Shown piece after piece: positions 34,964 through 43,951 of a stretch of 64,000 nucleotides of DNA. The DNA comes from Nocardia transvalensis NBRC 15921 (GTDB lineage: Bacteria; Actinomycetota; Actinomycetes; Mycobacteriales; Mycobacteriaceae): positions 186,001-250,000 of the forward strand of contig NZ_BAGL01000128.1 of assembly GCF_000308875.1 (NCBI RefSeq), in the 5' to 3' direction. Within the stretch, counting starts at the first letter, position 1; each line of letters starts with the position of its first letter. The notes below the pieces were generated by a model that was not told the origin of the DNA, searched no databases, and was given only the letters and a program-made list of their open reading frames with translations. The position numbers were made by a program, and so were the translations under genes.

Positions 34964-35653
34964 TCACCGATGCGAGCCCAGGTTGGCGCGGTGGTGGAGG
35001 GTGAGCAGGATGTGATCGAACGTGGCCACGGTCGCCGCGTCCGGGGACGGGAGGTCGGACAGTTCGGCGAGCAGCTGTTCGGCCAGGGCGCGCAGTTTGG
35101 TGTTGGTCTCCTGTGAGCGCCAGGCGAGGACCTTGAAGGCCTGTCCGGCGTTGATCCCGTACATCCCCATGAGGATGCCCTTGGCCTGTTCGATCACCGC
35201 GCGGGATTCGATGATTTCGGGCAGCCGCTGCTCGACCACGTCCCGCTCGGCGTCGGCCAGGGTGTCGGACAGGTCGATGTAGAACCCCGCCGTGCCGACC
35301 GGGCGATCGTTGTCGTCGAGGATGCGGTCGGCGACGACCATGACCGCGTGTTCCCGGCCGTGGGTGTCGATGAACCGGTGCCTGCTGGAGAACGGTTCGC
35401 CCTGGTCCACGGAGCGCGCGATGGCGTCGGCGACGTGGTCGCGGTCGTCGGGATGTTTGTGGGCGAGTAGCAGTTCGGTGGTCGGCTCGACCTCGCCGGG
35501 TTGATACCCGTGCATCCGGTAGAGCTCCGTCGACCATTCCCAGCGGCAGCTGGTGAACCAGAACCGGAAGCTTCCGGCCGCGGTCGACGGGTAGGCCGGG
35601 TCGGCCGGCGGGTACGGCACCGGACCGGTGGAGGGATCGGCGGAGGTGGTCAC
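34964..35653 (-). CDS. PAS-ANTAR RNA-binding antitermination regulator
   Basis: 229 residues. A PAS domain occupies about 25-130 (FRFWFTSCRWEWSTELYRMH, HPDDRDHVADAI, HGREHAVMVVADRILDDND). The ANTAR domain follows at about 140-200: LPEIIESRAVIEQAKGILMG and INAGQAFKVLAWRSQETNTK, with the conserved AKGILM and A-F-L positions that bind tandem stem-loops in mRNA leaders. PAS-ANTAR proteins are common in mycobacteria and nocardiae and link a signal to transcription antitermination. It converges with the ABM gene 20 bp away. Its RNA targets are not evident in the window. Confidence 0.9.
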   Translation of the reverse strand: MTTSADPSTGPVPYPPADPAYPSTAAGSFRFWFTSCRWEWSTELYRMHGYQPGEVEPTTELLLAHKHPDDRDHVADAIARSVDQGEPFSSRHRFIDTHGREHAVMVVADRILDDNDRPVGTAGFYIDLSDTLADAERDVVEQRLPEIIESRAVIEQAKGILMGMYGINAGQAFKVLAWRSQETNTKLRALAEQLLAELSDLPSPDAATVATFDHILLTLHHRANLGSHR

Positions 35654-35877
35654 CGCCCGAGTATCGACCGGTTCGCCGGTGACATTCGGGACTCGCGGTG
35701 AATATCGCCGGATGGACAGCGCCGTTCGCTTTTCGTATATCGGTCGCGCCGAACACGGGGCCGGGATTCGGCGAATCGTGACGGATCGGGCAGAATATCC
35801 AGGACGGGTTCAGCCACGTGCCCTCACGGTCGATCGTGCCGCCGCGCACGACGCAGCAGTGAGAGGAGTGCCCGTTC

Positions 35878-36843
35878 ATGGCCGCAGTGGAATTCGACAG
35901 CGACAGCTTGGGAGCGACCGAGCAGTTCCTGAACCAGCACTACACGACGATGCGGATCGGGAACGGCGTCGAAACCACACCGGTGCGCAGCCATATCGTC
36001 CGCGAGTCCTTCGGCACCGTCGATCTGGACCGGCTGGATCTCGGATTCGACATGGTCTACAACGCCGATCCGCTCGCCAAGATCTGCCTGTGCGGCGTGG
36101 AGACCGGGTGGGTCGAGGAACACTACCTCGACGAGGGCACCGACACGTTCGGCCCGGGGGAGATCGGTGTCCTGACGCCGCCGGACCTGCCCTATTCCGG
36201 AGTGATCCACCAGTCCCGTTACACCATCACCATGTTCGCGCCCGCCGAACTCGGCCGCATCGCGTCGACGGGCCCGGACGCCGGTGACCTGCCGGTGGAG
36301 ATCATCGGTCATCGGCCCGTCTCCGCGGCCGCGGGTCGCACGCTGACGGACGCCATCACCCATCTGCGGGAGATGACCGCCGGCTACCCCGACGGCGTGC
36401 CGCCGCTGATCGCCGGGGCCGCGACGCAGTACCTCGCGGCCAGTGTCCTGCAGGCGTTCCCGACCACCGCGGTCGTCGACCCCACCGCCGCCGACCGCCG
36501 CGACGCCCATCCCGACTGCGTGCGACGCGCCCTGTCCTATATGGAATCCCATGTCCAGGAGGACATCTCGGTCGCCGACATCGCCGCGGCCGCCTACGTC
36601 ACCGTCCGAGCCCTGCAGCTGGCGTTCCGGCGGCATCTCGACACCACCCCGATGGCGTATCTGAAACGGATGCGGTTGCGCGGTGCGCACGAGCAGCTCG
36701 CCGCCGCCACCGTCGACGACCGTGCCACGGTCGCCGGCATCGCCGCCACCTGGGGTTTCGCGCATCCCGGCCGCTTCGCGGCGCTCTACCGCGAACACTA
36801 CGGCCGGGCCCCGGGCGTCACGCTCGGCGCCGACTCACGGTAA
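35878..36843 (+). CDS. AraC family transcriptional regulator
   Basis: 321 residues from ATG 35878 with AGAGGAG upstream. The N-terminal 200 residues form a cupin-like AraC-binding domain (FGPGEIGVLTPPDLPYSG). The C-terminal HTH pair is VADIAAAAYVTVRALQLAFR and VAGIAATWGFAHPGRFAALY, with the family ending YREHYGRAPG. It lies 49 bp before a DUF4097-like gene on the same strand and diverges from the PAS-ANTAR gene across 224 bp without other features. Its effector is unknown. Confidence 0.9.
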   Translation: MAAVEFDSDSLGATEQFLNQHYTTMRIGNGVETTPVRSHIVRESFGTVDLDRLDLGFDMVYNADPLAKICLCGVETGWVEEHYLDEGTDTFGPGEIGVLTPPDLPYSGVIHQSRYTITMFAPAELGRIASTGPDAGDLPVEIIGHRPVSAAAGRTLTDAITHLREMTAGYPDGVPPLIAGAATQYLAASVLQAFPTTAVVDPTAADRRDAHPDCVRRALSYMESHVQEDISVADIAAAAYVTVRALQLAFRRHLDTTPMAYLKRMRLRGAHEQLAAATVDDRATVAGIAATWGFAHPGRFAALYREHYGRAPGVTLGADSR

Positions 36844-36892
36844 TCCCGCCGGGCTCCGGTGGCGGATGATGTGACAACGAAGGAGGGCGCGC

Positions 36893-37537
36893 ATGATGCG
36901 CGAATTCGATTCTCCCGGGCCGATTTCCGTCGTGATCGAGGCGTACGTGGGCCACATCCGTGTCGTCGCGGCAGACCGGACGACCGCGGTTGTCGACGTG
37001 CGTGCCGACGATCGGAACCGGCGTTTCGACGTGGAGGCCGTCGAGCGGACGCGAGTGGAGTACTCGGAGGGCCGTTTGCGGGTGAGCGCACCGGGTCCGC
37101 CGTGGGGCGGGGAGGCGGTCGGCCGCGCCCACGGTTCGATCGAGATCGTGGTCGAAGTGCCGATCGGGTCACAGGTGCGGGCCGACACGGGGATGGGGAC
37201 GATCCGCACCGAGGGGCGGCTCGGTGATTGCCGACTGACGAGTTCGCTCGGCGACATCTCCGTCGGCGCCGCGGAATCGGCCGTTACCGCCACGACCACG
37301 ACAGGGTCCATCCACGTCGACCTGATCACCCAGGGGAGGATCCGCTTGGAGACCACCATGGGCGAACTCGACATCGGCGTGCGTCCCGGCACCGCGGCCG
37401 TGCTCGACCTGCACACGGATTTCGGCTGGGTACGCAACGATCTCGAGACCGCCGGGGATCCGGGCGCCTCGGGCAGGACCGCCGAGGTGCGGGCGCGCGT
37501 CACCACCGGCAACATCGTTGTCCGCCGGGTGGCCTGA
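36893..37537 (+). CDS. DUF4097-like beta-helical protein
   Basis: 214 residues from ATG 36893 with AAGGAGGG upstream. The chain consists of short repeating beta strands: VEVPIGSQVRADTGMGTIRT, CRLTSSLGDISV, AVTATTTTGSIHVDLITQ, RLETTMGELDI. This is the DUF4097 pattern of a putative adhesin or beta-helix. There is no signal peptide, so unlike many relatives it is predicted to be cytoplasmic. It is probably co-transcribed with the AraC gene 49 bp upstream. The function is unknown; in some actinobacteria such proteins accompany stress regulators. Confidence 0.75.
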   Translation: MMREFDSPGPISVVIEAYVGHIRVVAADRTTAVVDVRADDRNRRFDVEAVERTRVEYSEGRLRVSAPGPPWGGEAVGRAHGSIEIVVEVPIGSQVRADTGMGTIRTEGRLGDCRLTSSLGDISVGAAESAVTATTTTGSIHVDLITQGRIRLETTMGELDIGVRPGTAAVLDLHTDFGWVRNDLETAGDPGASGRTAEVRARVTTGNIVVRRVA

Positions 37538-37675
37538 TCACCGCGGTGCCCACGGAATTGCGGGCTCGCTCCGGGGCGGCGAGTACGACAGTCTCGGTGC
37601 GATCCCGGCGTAGCGTCACGGCTGAACGAGGGGGATGCGATCGGCACGGACGTGCCGGAGAAGGAGTGGCGGACT

Positions 37676-38071
37676 ATGAGCTGGACCCGTACTGTCGTCA
37701 GCCTGTCGGCGCTGGCGGCGAGTGGCGCCGCCGCGGTGATCGCGGCCTCCGGGCAGGCGGCCGCCGAGCCGCGGGACTGCACGCTCGACCGCACGCCGAG
37801 CAGCGCCGCCGCGCAATGCGGCGGCGATGGTAGCTACATCCTGGAAGTGGATTGCTTCGGGCTGAACCTGGCCGGCGGCAGCCCGATATTCGGTCCGTAC
37901 AACAAGTCGGTGACCGGGTACGGCGGTCCGGGTTCCCATCCGGCACGGGACTGTGTGATGCCCCTGACCCTCGGCCAGATCGGAATAGCGACGGACGCGC
38001 GGATCACGCCGTTCCCGACCCGCCCCGGCCTGCCGCCCAACGCCTGGGAGTACGACCCCGGCCGCCGATAG
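37676..38071 (+). CDS. Small secreted protein of unknown function
   Basis: 131 residues from ATG 37676, with AAGGAG nine bases upstream; an in-frame GTG 24 bases earlier is less likely. The N-terminus MSWTRTVVSLSALAASGAAA to about residue 32 (ASGQAAAEP) is a typical signal peptide. The mature part is about 100 residues with four cysteines (DCTLDRTPSSAAAQCG, EVDCFGLNL, RDCVMPLTL), probably two disulfides. No known domain is recognised. It stands alone, 184 bp upstream of the kinase operon on the same strand. Confidence 0.75.
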   Translation: MSWTRTVVSLSALAASGAAAVIAASGQAAAEPRDCTLDRTPSSAAAQCGGDGSYILEVDCFGLNLAGGSPIFGPYNKSVTGYGGPGSHPARDCVMPLTLGQIGIATDARITPFPTRPGLPPNAWEYDPGRR

Positions 38072-38194
38072 TCATACCGTCGCCGCACCGGGCACGCCGT
38101 CTTCCCCCGGGCGGTGAGTCGAGGACCGGGCGAACGTCCGGATCGGACGGTATCGTGCCGCGGTAATACTGTGAACGGGGTGAGGGCAACTGTC

Positions 38195-38215
38195 CCGCAA
38201 CGGGTTTGGTTGCGG
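38195..38215. promoter_or_regulatory. Inverted repeat upstream of the kinase operon
   Basis: CCGCAAC and GTTGCGG are exact reverse complements separated by seven bases (GGGTTTG). They lie 41 bp before the TTG start of the first kinase, with an AT-richer CATAACT (possible -10) just after. It could be an operator or a leader hairpin. The role is inferred from position only. Confidence 0.4.
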
Positions 38216-38255
38216 CGGGGTAGCTCATAACTGGATTCGGGGAGGGCAGGGTTCG

Positions 38256-39737
38256 TTGAGCGTCGCCGAGGACGCGGGCTTCGCGGGCTATCGCATCGAG
38301 CGCACGCTCGGTTCGGGTGGCATGGGTACGGTTTATCTGGCCCAGCATCCACGATTGCCGCGCAAGGACGCCGTGAAGGTGCTGGCCGAGGCACACGCGG
38401 ACGATGACGGGTTCCGGGCGCGGTTCCTGCGGGAGGCCGAGGTCGCGGCCCGGCTGCAGCACCCGAACCTGGTGGCCATCCACGACCGTGGCGAGCACGC
38501 CGGGCGATTGTGGATCGCCATGCAGTACGTCGAGGACGGCGACCTGTCCGCGCTGATCCGCCGCGGCCCCGCGGTGCTGGACGTGCCACGGGTGATACAC
38601 ATTCTGTCCGAGGCGGCGGCGGGCTTGGACGAGATCCACCGGGCCGGTCTGCTGCACCGCGACGTGAAGCCCGCCAATATTCTGATCGCCGAACGGCCCG
38701 GCGGCGAGGACCGGGTTCTGGTCACCGACTTCGGAATCGCCCGTCCCGCCGACGATTCGACGACGCTGGCCGGCCCCGGCGGCCTGTCGGCCACACTGGC
38801 CTACGCGGCGCCCGAGCAGATCAGCGGAGAGCCGGTGGACCAGCGCGCCGACGTCTACGCGCTGGGTTGCACGCTGTATCAGATGCTGGCCGGCTCGGTG
38901 CCGTTCCCGCGCAACAGCGCCGGGGCGGTGATGTACGCGCACCTGCACGAGCCACCGCCGCGCCCGTCGCGGCACAATCCGCGGGTTCCGGCGGCGTTGG
39001 ACGCCGTCGTCGCGACAGCGATGGCCAAGAAGCCGGGCGAGCGGTTCGCCACCTGCAGCGAACTCGCCGCCGCGGCACGCGCGGCGGTGACCGGGCACGG
39101 TTCGGCACGGCGGCGGCCCGTCCGGATCGGCGTCCTCGCCGCGGTGCTGTCGGTCGTTCTGATTCTGGGGGCCGCGGTGGCGTACGGTCTCGTCACGTCC
39201 GAATCCGGCGGATCGCCGAGCGCGAGCCGTCGGCCGATCACCGGAACGATCGAACCGACCGCCTGGGGCGCCTATGCATTCGTCCCGCAGACGTTCCCGG
39301 ATCTGCTTCCACCGATGCCGTTCGGGGTGGGGTATCAGGAATTGACGGGCTGCGTACCACTCGGCGAGAACTGGGAGTCTGCGGACCTGGACGTCGTGCC
39401 GCGAGTGGCGCATCTGCTGTGTCTCGGAAATATGTACCCGGCTCTCGAGGTGGATGTGTACTGCAACGCCGATCGGTCGCCGATCGCGCCGAAGGTTTCG
39501 TACGTGTCGGTGGAGGGCGACGAGAACTGGACGCGGCCCTCGGGAAGCGGACATCTGTTCTGGGGCACCGACAATTTCAGCGGCGTCCAGGAGGCGCGGC
39601 TGAACAAGCCCGCCCTGGGCGTGCTCGACGTGTACTTCAACGAGCCCGACCGAAACTTCTGCCGGTTGCAGGTCACCGGCACCGTGGCGTCCGGCGTCGA
39701 ATTGCGGCGCTCCTGGTGGACGGAGGCGCCACTGTGA
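38256..39737 (+). CDS. PknB-type Ser/Thr kinase with four-cysteine extracytoplasmic domain (unit 1, first kinase)
   Basis: 493 residues from a TTG with GGGGAGGG upstream. The kinase domain at 8-275 is complete: Gly loop LGSGGMGTVY, Lys41 in DAVKVL, alpha-C Glu60, HRDVKPANI (134-142), DFG at 158-160, and YAAPEQ. One transmembrane helix spans about 290-313. The outer domain of about 150 residues begins WGAYAFVPQTFPDLLPP and ends SWWTEAPL, with four cysteines in the contexts ELTGC, LLCLGN, YCNADRSP and RNFCRL, also found in the other three kinases of this cluster. The stop overlaps the lipoprotein start (GTGA). The outer domain presumably senses an envelope signal, perhaps through the lipoprotein. 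Confidence 0.93.
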   Translation: MSVAEDAGFAGYRIERTLGSGGMGTVYLAQHPRLPRKDAVKVLAEAHADDDGFRARFLREAEVAARLQHPNLVAIHDRGEHAGRLWIAMQYVEDGDLSALIRRGPAVLDVPRVIHILSEAAAGLDEIHRAGLLHRDVKPANILIAERPGGEDRVLVTDFGIARPADDSTTLAGPGGLSATLAYAAPEQISGEPVDQRADVYALGCTLYQMLAGSVPFPRNSAGAVMYAHLHEPPPRPSRHNPRVPAALDAVVATAMAKKPGERFATCSELAAAARAAVTGHGSARRRPVRIGVLAAVLSVVLILGAAVAYGLVTSESGGSPSASRRPITGTIEPTAWGAYAFVPQTFPDLLPPMPFGVGYQELTGCVPLGENWESADLDVVPRVAHLLCLGNMYPALEVDVYCNADRSPIAPKVSYVSVEGDENWTRPSGSGHLFWGTDNFSGVQEARLNKPALGVLDVYFNEPDRNFCRLQVTGTVASGVELRRSWWTEAPL

Positions 39738-40984
39738 GGGCGATCGACGCCGGCCGCGCCGCCGCCGTGCTCGGCGCGATCGCGCTGCTGCTCGTCGCGG
39801 GCTGCTCGACCGAGGGGAACCCGCGGCCGGAGTACCCGGATCCGGGGTCGCTCGACGCCGGCGCCTACGGGGTGGAGCCCCTCGACGCGCCGGCCGACGG
39901 TAACGAACGCTACGGTCGCGTGCTGGAGTCGACGCGGATGATCGAAGCGCTGATCGATCCCGTCGAAGCCGATCCGGCGCTGACACATTTCGCGAGCCCG
40001 GGCCATGTGATCCCGCTGCCCACGCCGGCCACCGCGGCCGTATTCCTCGCCGAGCCGGTGCGCCCGGTCCTCGAGCGCAACGGGATGCTGGCCGGCGCGG
40101 AGGTCGACGGCAGCGATGTCGAGGCTCCGGCCCACGGGCCGGTGATCGGCAGCGCACGGCTGCTGACCACGATCGTGCTGCGATTCCCCGATGCCGCGGC
40201 CGCGGAGCGCGCGGCGCGGGACATCGATGCCGTCGACACCGCGGTGAGCCCGGAGAACGTCGCGGTGCCGATCCCGGGTCAGCCTGCGGCGCATGCCCAT
40301 TGGCGGCCCACCGTGCCCACCCTTGCCGCCACCCTCGCCACGGGCGACTACGTGGTGAGCCTGCTGGCCGGCCATACCGCACCGGACCTGACCGCCCTGA
40401 CCACCTTGGCGGACAGGGCTTTCGCCGCGCAGCTCCCGCGGTTGCGCGAGTTCGCGGCGACGCCGGCGGATCGGCTGGCCACGCTGCCGCTGGACCCCGA
40501 CGGCATGATCCGGCGGCTGGTGCCCGACGCTCCGGGACGCTGGTCGTACCCCGCGGTCACCATCACGAGCAAGGACGTGAACGCCGGGTGGAACGCCACC
40601 GTCCAGGGGCATGGCGTGGTGTACGGCCCGCGCGCATCGAGACTGGCGGGCGGCGACCGCGAGACCGATCATCCGGTCGAACTCAGGGCCGTGAACGGGC
40701 TCAACGTCATGTACCGGTACGCCGACGCCGCGACCGCGCGGCGCGCCTTCGAGGCGTCCTCGGGCCGTTACCGCGCGAACAGTGGCCTGCGACCGGCGTC
40801 GCCTCCCGGTGCCGTTCCGGACGCGCGGTGCTGGGAGTCGCTCCAATCGGATGCCTTGCGCTCGACGAGATTCCTCTGCGCGCTGGTGCACGGACGGTAC
40901 GTCGCGGCGATCCTCACGCGGGAGCTGAAGACGGGGCAGCAGAAGATGGCGGCGCAGTACGGCCTGCTGGTGAACGGCGAGTAG
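39734..40984 (+). CDS. Lipoprotein paired with kinases (unit 1)
   Basis: 416 residues from a GTG overlapping the kinase stop. The signal peptide ends in the lipobox LLVAGC (Cys about residue 23), giving an acylated envelope protein. The body contains YGRVLESTRMIEALIDPVEA, LLTTIVLRFPDAAAAERAAR, SPENVAVPIPGQPAAHAHWR and a C-terminal cysteine pair (DARCWESL and FLCALVHG). All are repeated with high similarity in the lipoprotein at 43952, so the two are paralogues. I know no defined function. Its placement between two membrane kinases suggests a ligand-binding or co-sensor role outside the membrane (inference). The next kinase starts two bases after its stop. Confidence 0.85.
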   Translation: MRAIDAGRAAAVLGAIALLLVAGCSTEGNPRPEYPDPGSLDAGAYGVEPLDAPADGNERYGRVLESTRMIEALIDPVEADPALTHFASPGHVIPLPTPATAAVFLAEPVRPVLERNGMLAGAEVDGSDVEAPAHGPVIGSARLLTTIVLRFPDAAAAERAARDIDAVDTAVSPENVAVPIPGQPAAHAHWRPTVPTLAATLATGDYVVSLLAGHTAPDLTALTTLADRAFAAQLPRLREFAATPADRLATLPLDPDGMIRRLVPDAPGRWSYPAVTITSKDVNAGWNATVQGHGVVYGPRASRLAGGDRETDHPVELRAVNGLNVMYRYADAATARRAFEASSGRYRANSGLRPASPPGAVPDARCWESLQSDALRSTRFLCALVHGRYVAAILTRELKTGQQKMAAQYGLLVNGE

Positions 40985-40986
40985 CG

Positions 40987-42513
40987 GTGACCGATATCTT
41001 CGCGCCGGGCGTGGTTTTCGCCGGATACCGGATCGAACGGGTGCTGGGTTCCGGCGGGATGGGGACTGTGTATCTGGCCGCGCATCCGCGACTGCCCCGT
41101 TTCGACGCGGTGAAGGTGCTGCCGGAGGCGCTCGGCGCCGACCCGGAGTACCGTGCCCGTTTCGTGCGCGAGGCGGAACTGGCCGCGCGACTGGATCATC
41201 CGAATATCGTCGCGGTGCGCGATCGCGGCGTCGAACGCGGTTTCCTGTGGATCGCCATGCAGTTCGTCGACGGGACGGACGCCGCCGGCGCGCTGCGGCG
41301 CAGTCCCGGCGGGCTCGACTCGAGGCTGTCGGCCTACATCGTCGGCGAGGCGGCGCGCGGCTTGGACGAGGCACATCGCGCGGGCCTGCTGCACCGCGAC
41401 GTGAAACCGGCCAACCTGCTGCTGGAATCCCGTGGCGCGAACCACCCGCCCCGGGTGTACGTCTCGGATTTCGGTATCGCCCGCGGCGCCACCGATACCG
41501 CCGGGCTGACGGAAACCGGCTCGCTGCTGGCGACCGTGGCCTACGCCGCGCCCGAGCAGATCATGGCCACGGCCATCGACCACCGGGCCGACGTCTACGC
41601 CCTGGGCTGCACGCTGTACGAGCTGCTGACCGGAGCGAAACCGTTTCCCCGGCCCACCCCGGCCGCGGTGATGCACGCCCACCTCACCGATCCACCGCCG
41701 CGGCCGACCGCACAGGTCCCCGGACTACCGCCCGCGTTCGACGCGATCATCGCACGGGCACTGGCCAAGAATCCGGACGACCGCTACCCCAGCTGCGGTG
41801 CGCTGGCGGCCGATGCGGTCGCGGCCGCCGGTAGCCCGGCCGCGCCCGGTCCGCCGATCCCGAAGCCTCCGCCGCTCCGTCCACCCCGCCGGGGTGTTCG
41901 CCGGATGGTGGCGGCGGTGGCTGTGACTCTCGTGGTGGTCGCGGGCGTCGTCGCGGTCGTGGCCGCGCGCGACAAACCGGCCGCCCCGCCGCCGGCCGCG
42001 GCGAGCGCCACCACCACCCCCGCCGCGCCGGCCTCGACCGCGAGCAGCCCGTTCACCTGGGGCAGATATCAATACGTGGTCGAACCCTTTCCCCGTCTCC
42101 TGCCCGCCGAGCCACTGTCGAGTGGTTACAAGGGAATTCGCTGCGTCATGATCGACAGCCGGGATGTGAAGCAGATCGCGCTCGACGCAGGTCCCCGTGC
42201 GGGTGTTCCCGAAATGTCGTGCCAGGGCGACCGGAATCCGGTCGACCACCTGTCGGTCCTGTGCAACGCCAATCGCACGCCCAGCACCGTGCCACGGTTC
42301 GCGGAGGTCACCATCGTCGGCGACCAGCCGTGGGAGCGTGCGTCGGGCCGGGGCCGACTCGTGTGGGGTGACACCGTCGACGACCGGGGGCCGCGCGGGA
42401 TCCTGGGAATCCAATTCGACGATCCCGCCCGGAATCACTGCCTGATCACGCTCTTCGGCGGAGCCGACGGGCAAGAACTGGTCGATCGGTGGTGGCACGA
42501 TGCGCCGTTGTGA
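40987..42513 (+). CDS. PknB-type Ser/Thr kinase with four-cysteine extracytoplasmic domain (unit 1, second kinase)
   Basis: 508 residues from a GTG. The active kinase motifs are LGSGGMGTVYL, Lys43 in DAVKVL, HRDVKPANLL at 136-145, DFG at 161-163 and YAAPEQ. A Pro-rich juxtamembrane stretch (PPIPKPPPLRPPRR) precedes a single helix rich in Val and Ala near 306-327, then an Ala/Thr-rich linker. The outer domain starts WGRYQYVVEPFPRLLPAEP and ends DRWWHDAPL, with cysteines in YKGIRC, EMSCQGD, VLCNANR and RNHC. This outer domain is closer to that of the fourth kinase than to the first, which argues for duplication of the three-gene unit. Confidence 0.93.
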   Translation: MTDIFAPGVVFAGYRIERVLGSGGMGTVYLAAHPRLPRFDAVKVLPEALGADPEYRARFVREAELAARLDHPNIVAVRDRGVERGFLWIAMQFVDGTDAAGALRRSPGGLDSRLSAYIVGEAARGLDEAHRAGLLHRDVKPANLLLESRGANHPPRVYVSDFGIARGATDTAGLTETGSLLATVAYAAPEQIMATAIDHRADVYALGCTLYELLTGAKPFPRPTPAAVMHAHLTDPPPRPTAQVPGLPPAFDAIIARALAKNPDDRYPSCGALAADAVAAAGSPAAPGPPIPKPPPLRPPRRGVRRMVAAVAVTLVVVAGVVAVVAARDKPAAPPPAAASATTTPAAPASTASSPFTWGRYQYVVEPFPRLLPAEPLSSGYKGIRCVMIDSRDVKQIALDAGPRAGVPEMSCQGDRNPVDHLSVLCNANRTPSTVPRFAEVTIVGDQPWERASGRGRLVWGDTVDDRGPRGILGIQFDDPARNHCLITLFGGADGQELVDRWWHDAPL

Positions 42514-42530
42514 CCGCGGGAGGGAGACGC

Positions 42531-43916
42531 ATGACCGTCGGTGAGGGCACGGTCCTGGGCGGATACCGGCTCGAACGCAGGCTCGACAACGCCACCGCGA
42601 CAGCGGTATTCGTCGCGCGGCATCCCACGATGGACCGATCCGACGAGGTGACGGTCCGATCCGGTGGCGGGGACGAGGGCTTCCGGGCGCATTTCCTGCG
42701 CACGGCCGAACTCGCCGCGCGGCTGCGGCATCCGAATCTGGCGACGGTCGTGGACGCGGGCGAGCAGGACGGCCGCTTGTGGCTCGCCAGCACGCACGTC
42801 GACGGTGTCGATGCGGGGCAGATGGCCGAGCGCGGCGGCGTGGACGCCGCTCGGGCGGTGCGGATCGTGGCCGCGGCGGCGCGCGGACTCGACGAGGTCC
42901 ATCGCGCCGGCCTGCGCCACGGGGACGTGAAACCCGCCGACATCAGGGTCGCCGAACGGCCCGGCGCGACCGAACACGTCGTCCTCACCGGCTACGGGAT
43001 CGCCCGCGCCGCAACGGATCCGGTGACGTTCCCCGCACCGGAACAGACGGCCGGTGGCCCGGTCGACCACCGGGCCGACGTATACGCGCTGGGGTGCACG
43101 CTCTATCAGATGCTCACCGGTGTGGCGCCCGTTCGCGGTGCGCCCGTCCCGCCGCCGTCGCAATCCAACCCCTGGGTCCCTGCCGCACTGGACGCGGTGG
43201 TGGCGCGGGCGACCGCACCGCACCCGCACGACCGCTTTCCCGACTGCGCCGCGCTGGCCGCGGCCGTCGAAGCCACCGGAGGAGCGAGCGCCGCGCCGCC
43301 GGTGCGGTCGCGCCGCCGGGCGACAGTCGCCGGCCTCGCGCTGGCGCTGGTGCTGGTGATCGGGGTGGCCGTATCGATCTGGGCGGTGGCCGGTGGTGAG
43401 GACCGGCCCGCCCCCGACCCCGCGCCGGCCGCCGGGACCCGCTCGCCGGAACTGCAGGCCGCGCTGTGGGGTTCGTATGCCTATGTCGCGGAGGCGTTTC
43501 CGAATCTGCTGCCGGTCTCGGTCGCCGGTATCGGCCATGCCGAGCTGACCCCCTGCACGGCCGTCGACGCGAACCTGCAGGCGGTGTCGCTGGACGTACC
43601 CGAACGGATCGGGCGCGTGATGTGCCTCGGGAACGGCGAACCCATCATCAGTGTCGTCGTCGAATGCGCGGCCGACCGGACCCGGACGAGCCCCCAGCAG
43701 GCGAGCTGGGTGGTCGGTGGCGGCGAACGGTGGTCGCGGCCGACCGGATCGGGACAGCTGCGCTGGGGCGAGTTCCGGAATACGGCGGGAGCGTCCGTCG
43801 GCCGGCTCGAGGTGTTCTTCGACGACGCGCCGCGAAACTTCTGCCGGGTTCAGGTCAACGGCCGGACGTCCGGCGCCGAACTGCGTGCCCGCTGGTGGCC
43901 GGGAGCGCCGCTGTGA
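42531..43916 (+). CDS. Pseudokinase with transmembrane helix and four-cysteine extracytoplasmic domain (unit 2, first kinase)
   Basis: 461 residues from ATG 42531 with GGGAGGGAG upstream. It aligns along its length with the first kinase but has lost nearly all catalytic residues. The Gly loop reads LDNATATAVF, the ATP-binding Lys is Thr41 (DEVTVR), the alpha-C Glu is Thr58, HRD is HGD (130-132), the catalytic-loop Asn is Asp137, DFG is GYG (154-156), and the activation segment is about 12 residues shorter. The catalytic-loop Asp and DVKPAD frame remain, and the gene is otherwise intact with good codon bias, so it is a maintained pseudokinase rather than a decaying gene. The TM helix (about 275-297) and outer domain (WGSYAYVAEAFPNLLPV to RARWWPGAPL) with four cysteines are preserved. 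It may act as a signal-receiving partner or allosteric regulator of the active kinases. Confidence 0.88.
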   Translation: MTVGEGTVLGGYRLERRLDNATATAVFVARHPTMDRSDEVTVRSGGGDEGFRAHFLRTAELAARLRHPNLATVVDAGEQDGRLWLASTHVDGVDAGQMAERGGVDAARAVRIVAAAARGLDEVHRAGLRHGDVKPADIRVAERPGATEHVVLTGYGIARAATDPVTFPAPEQTAGGPVDHRADVYALGCTLYQMLTGVAPVRGAPVPPPSQSNPWVPAALDAVVARATAPHPHDRFPDCAALAAAVEATGGASAAPPVRSRRRATVAGLALALVLVIGVAVSIWAVAGGEDRPAPDPAPAAGTRSPELQAALWGSYAYVAEAFPNLLPVSVAGIGHAELTPCTAVDANLQAVSLDVPERIGRVMCLGNGEPIISVVVECAADRTRTSPQQASWVVGGGERWSRPTGSGQLRWGEFRNTAGASVGRLEVFFDDAPRNFCRVQVNGRTSGAELRARWWPGAPL

Positions 43917-43951
43917 TCGGGACGATCGTGATCCCGGAGAAGGGAGAACCG

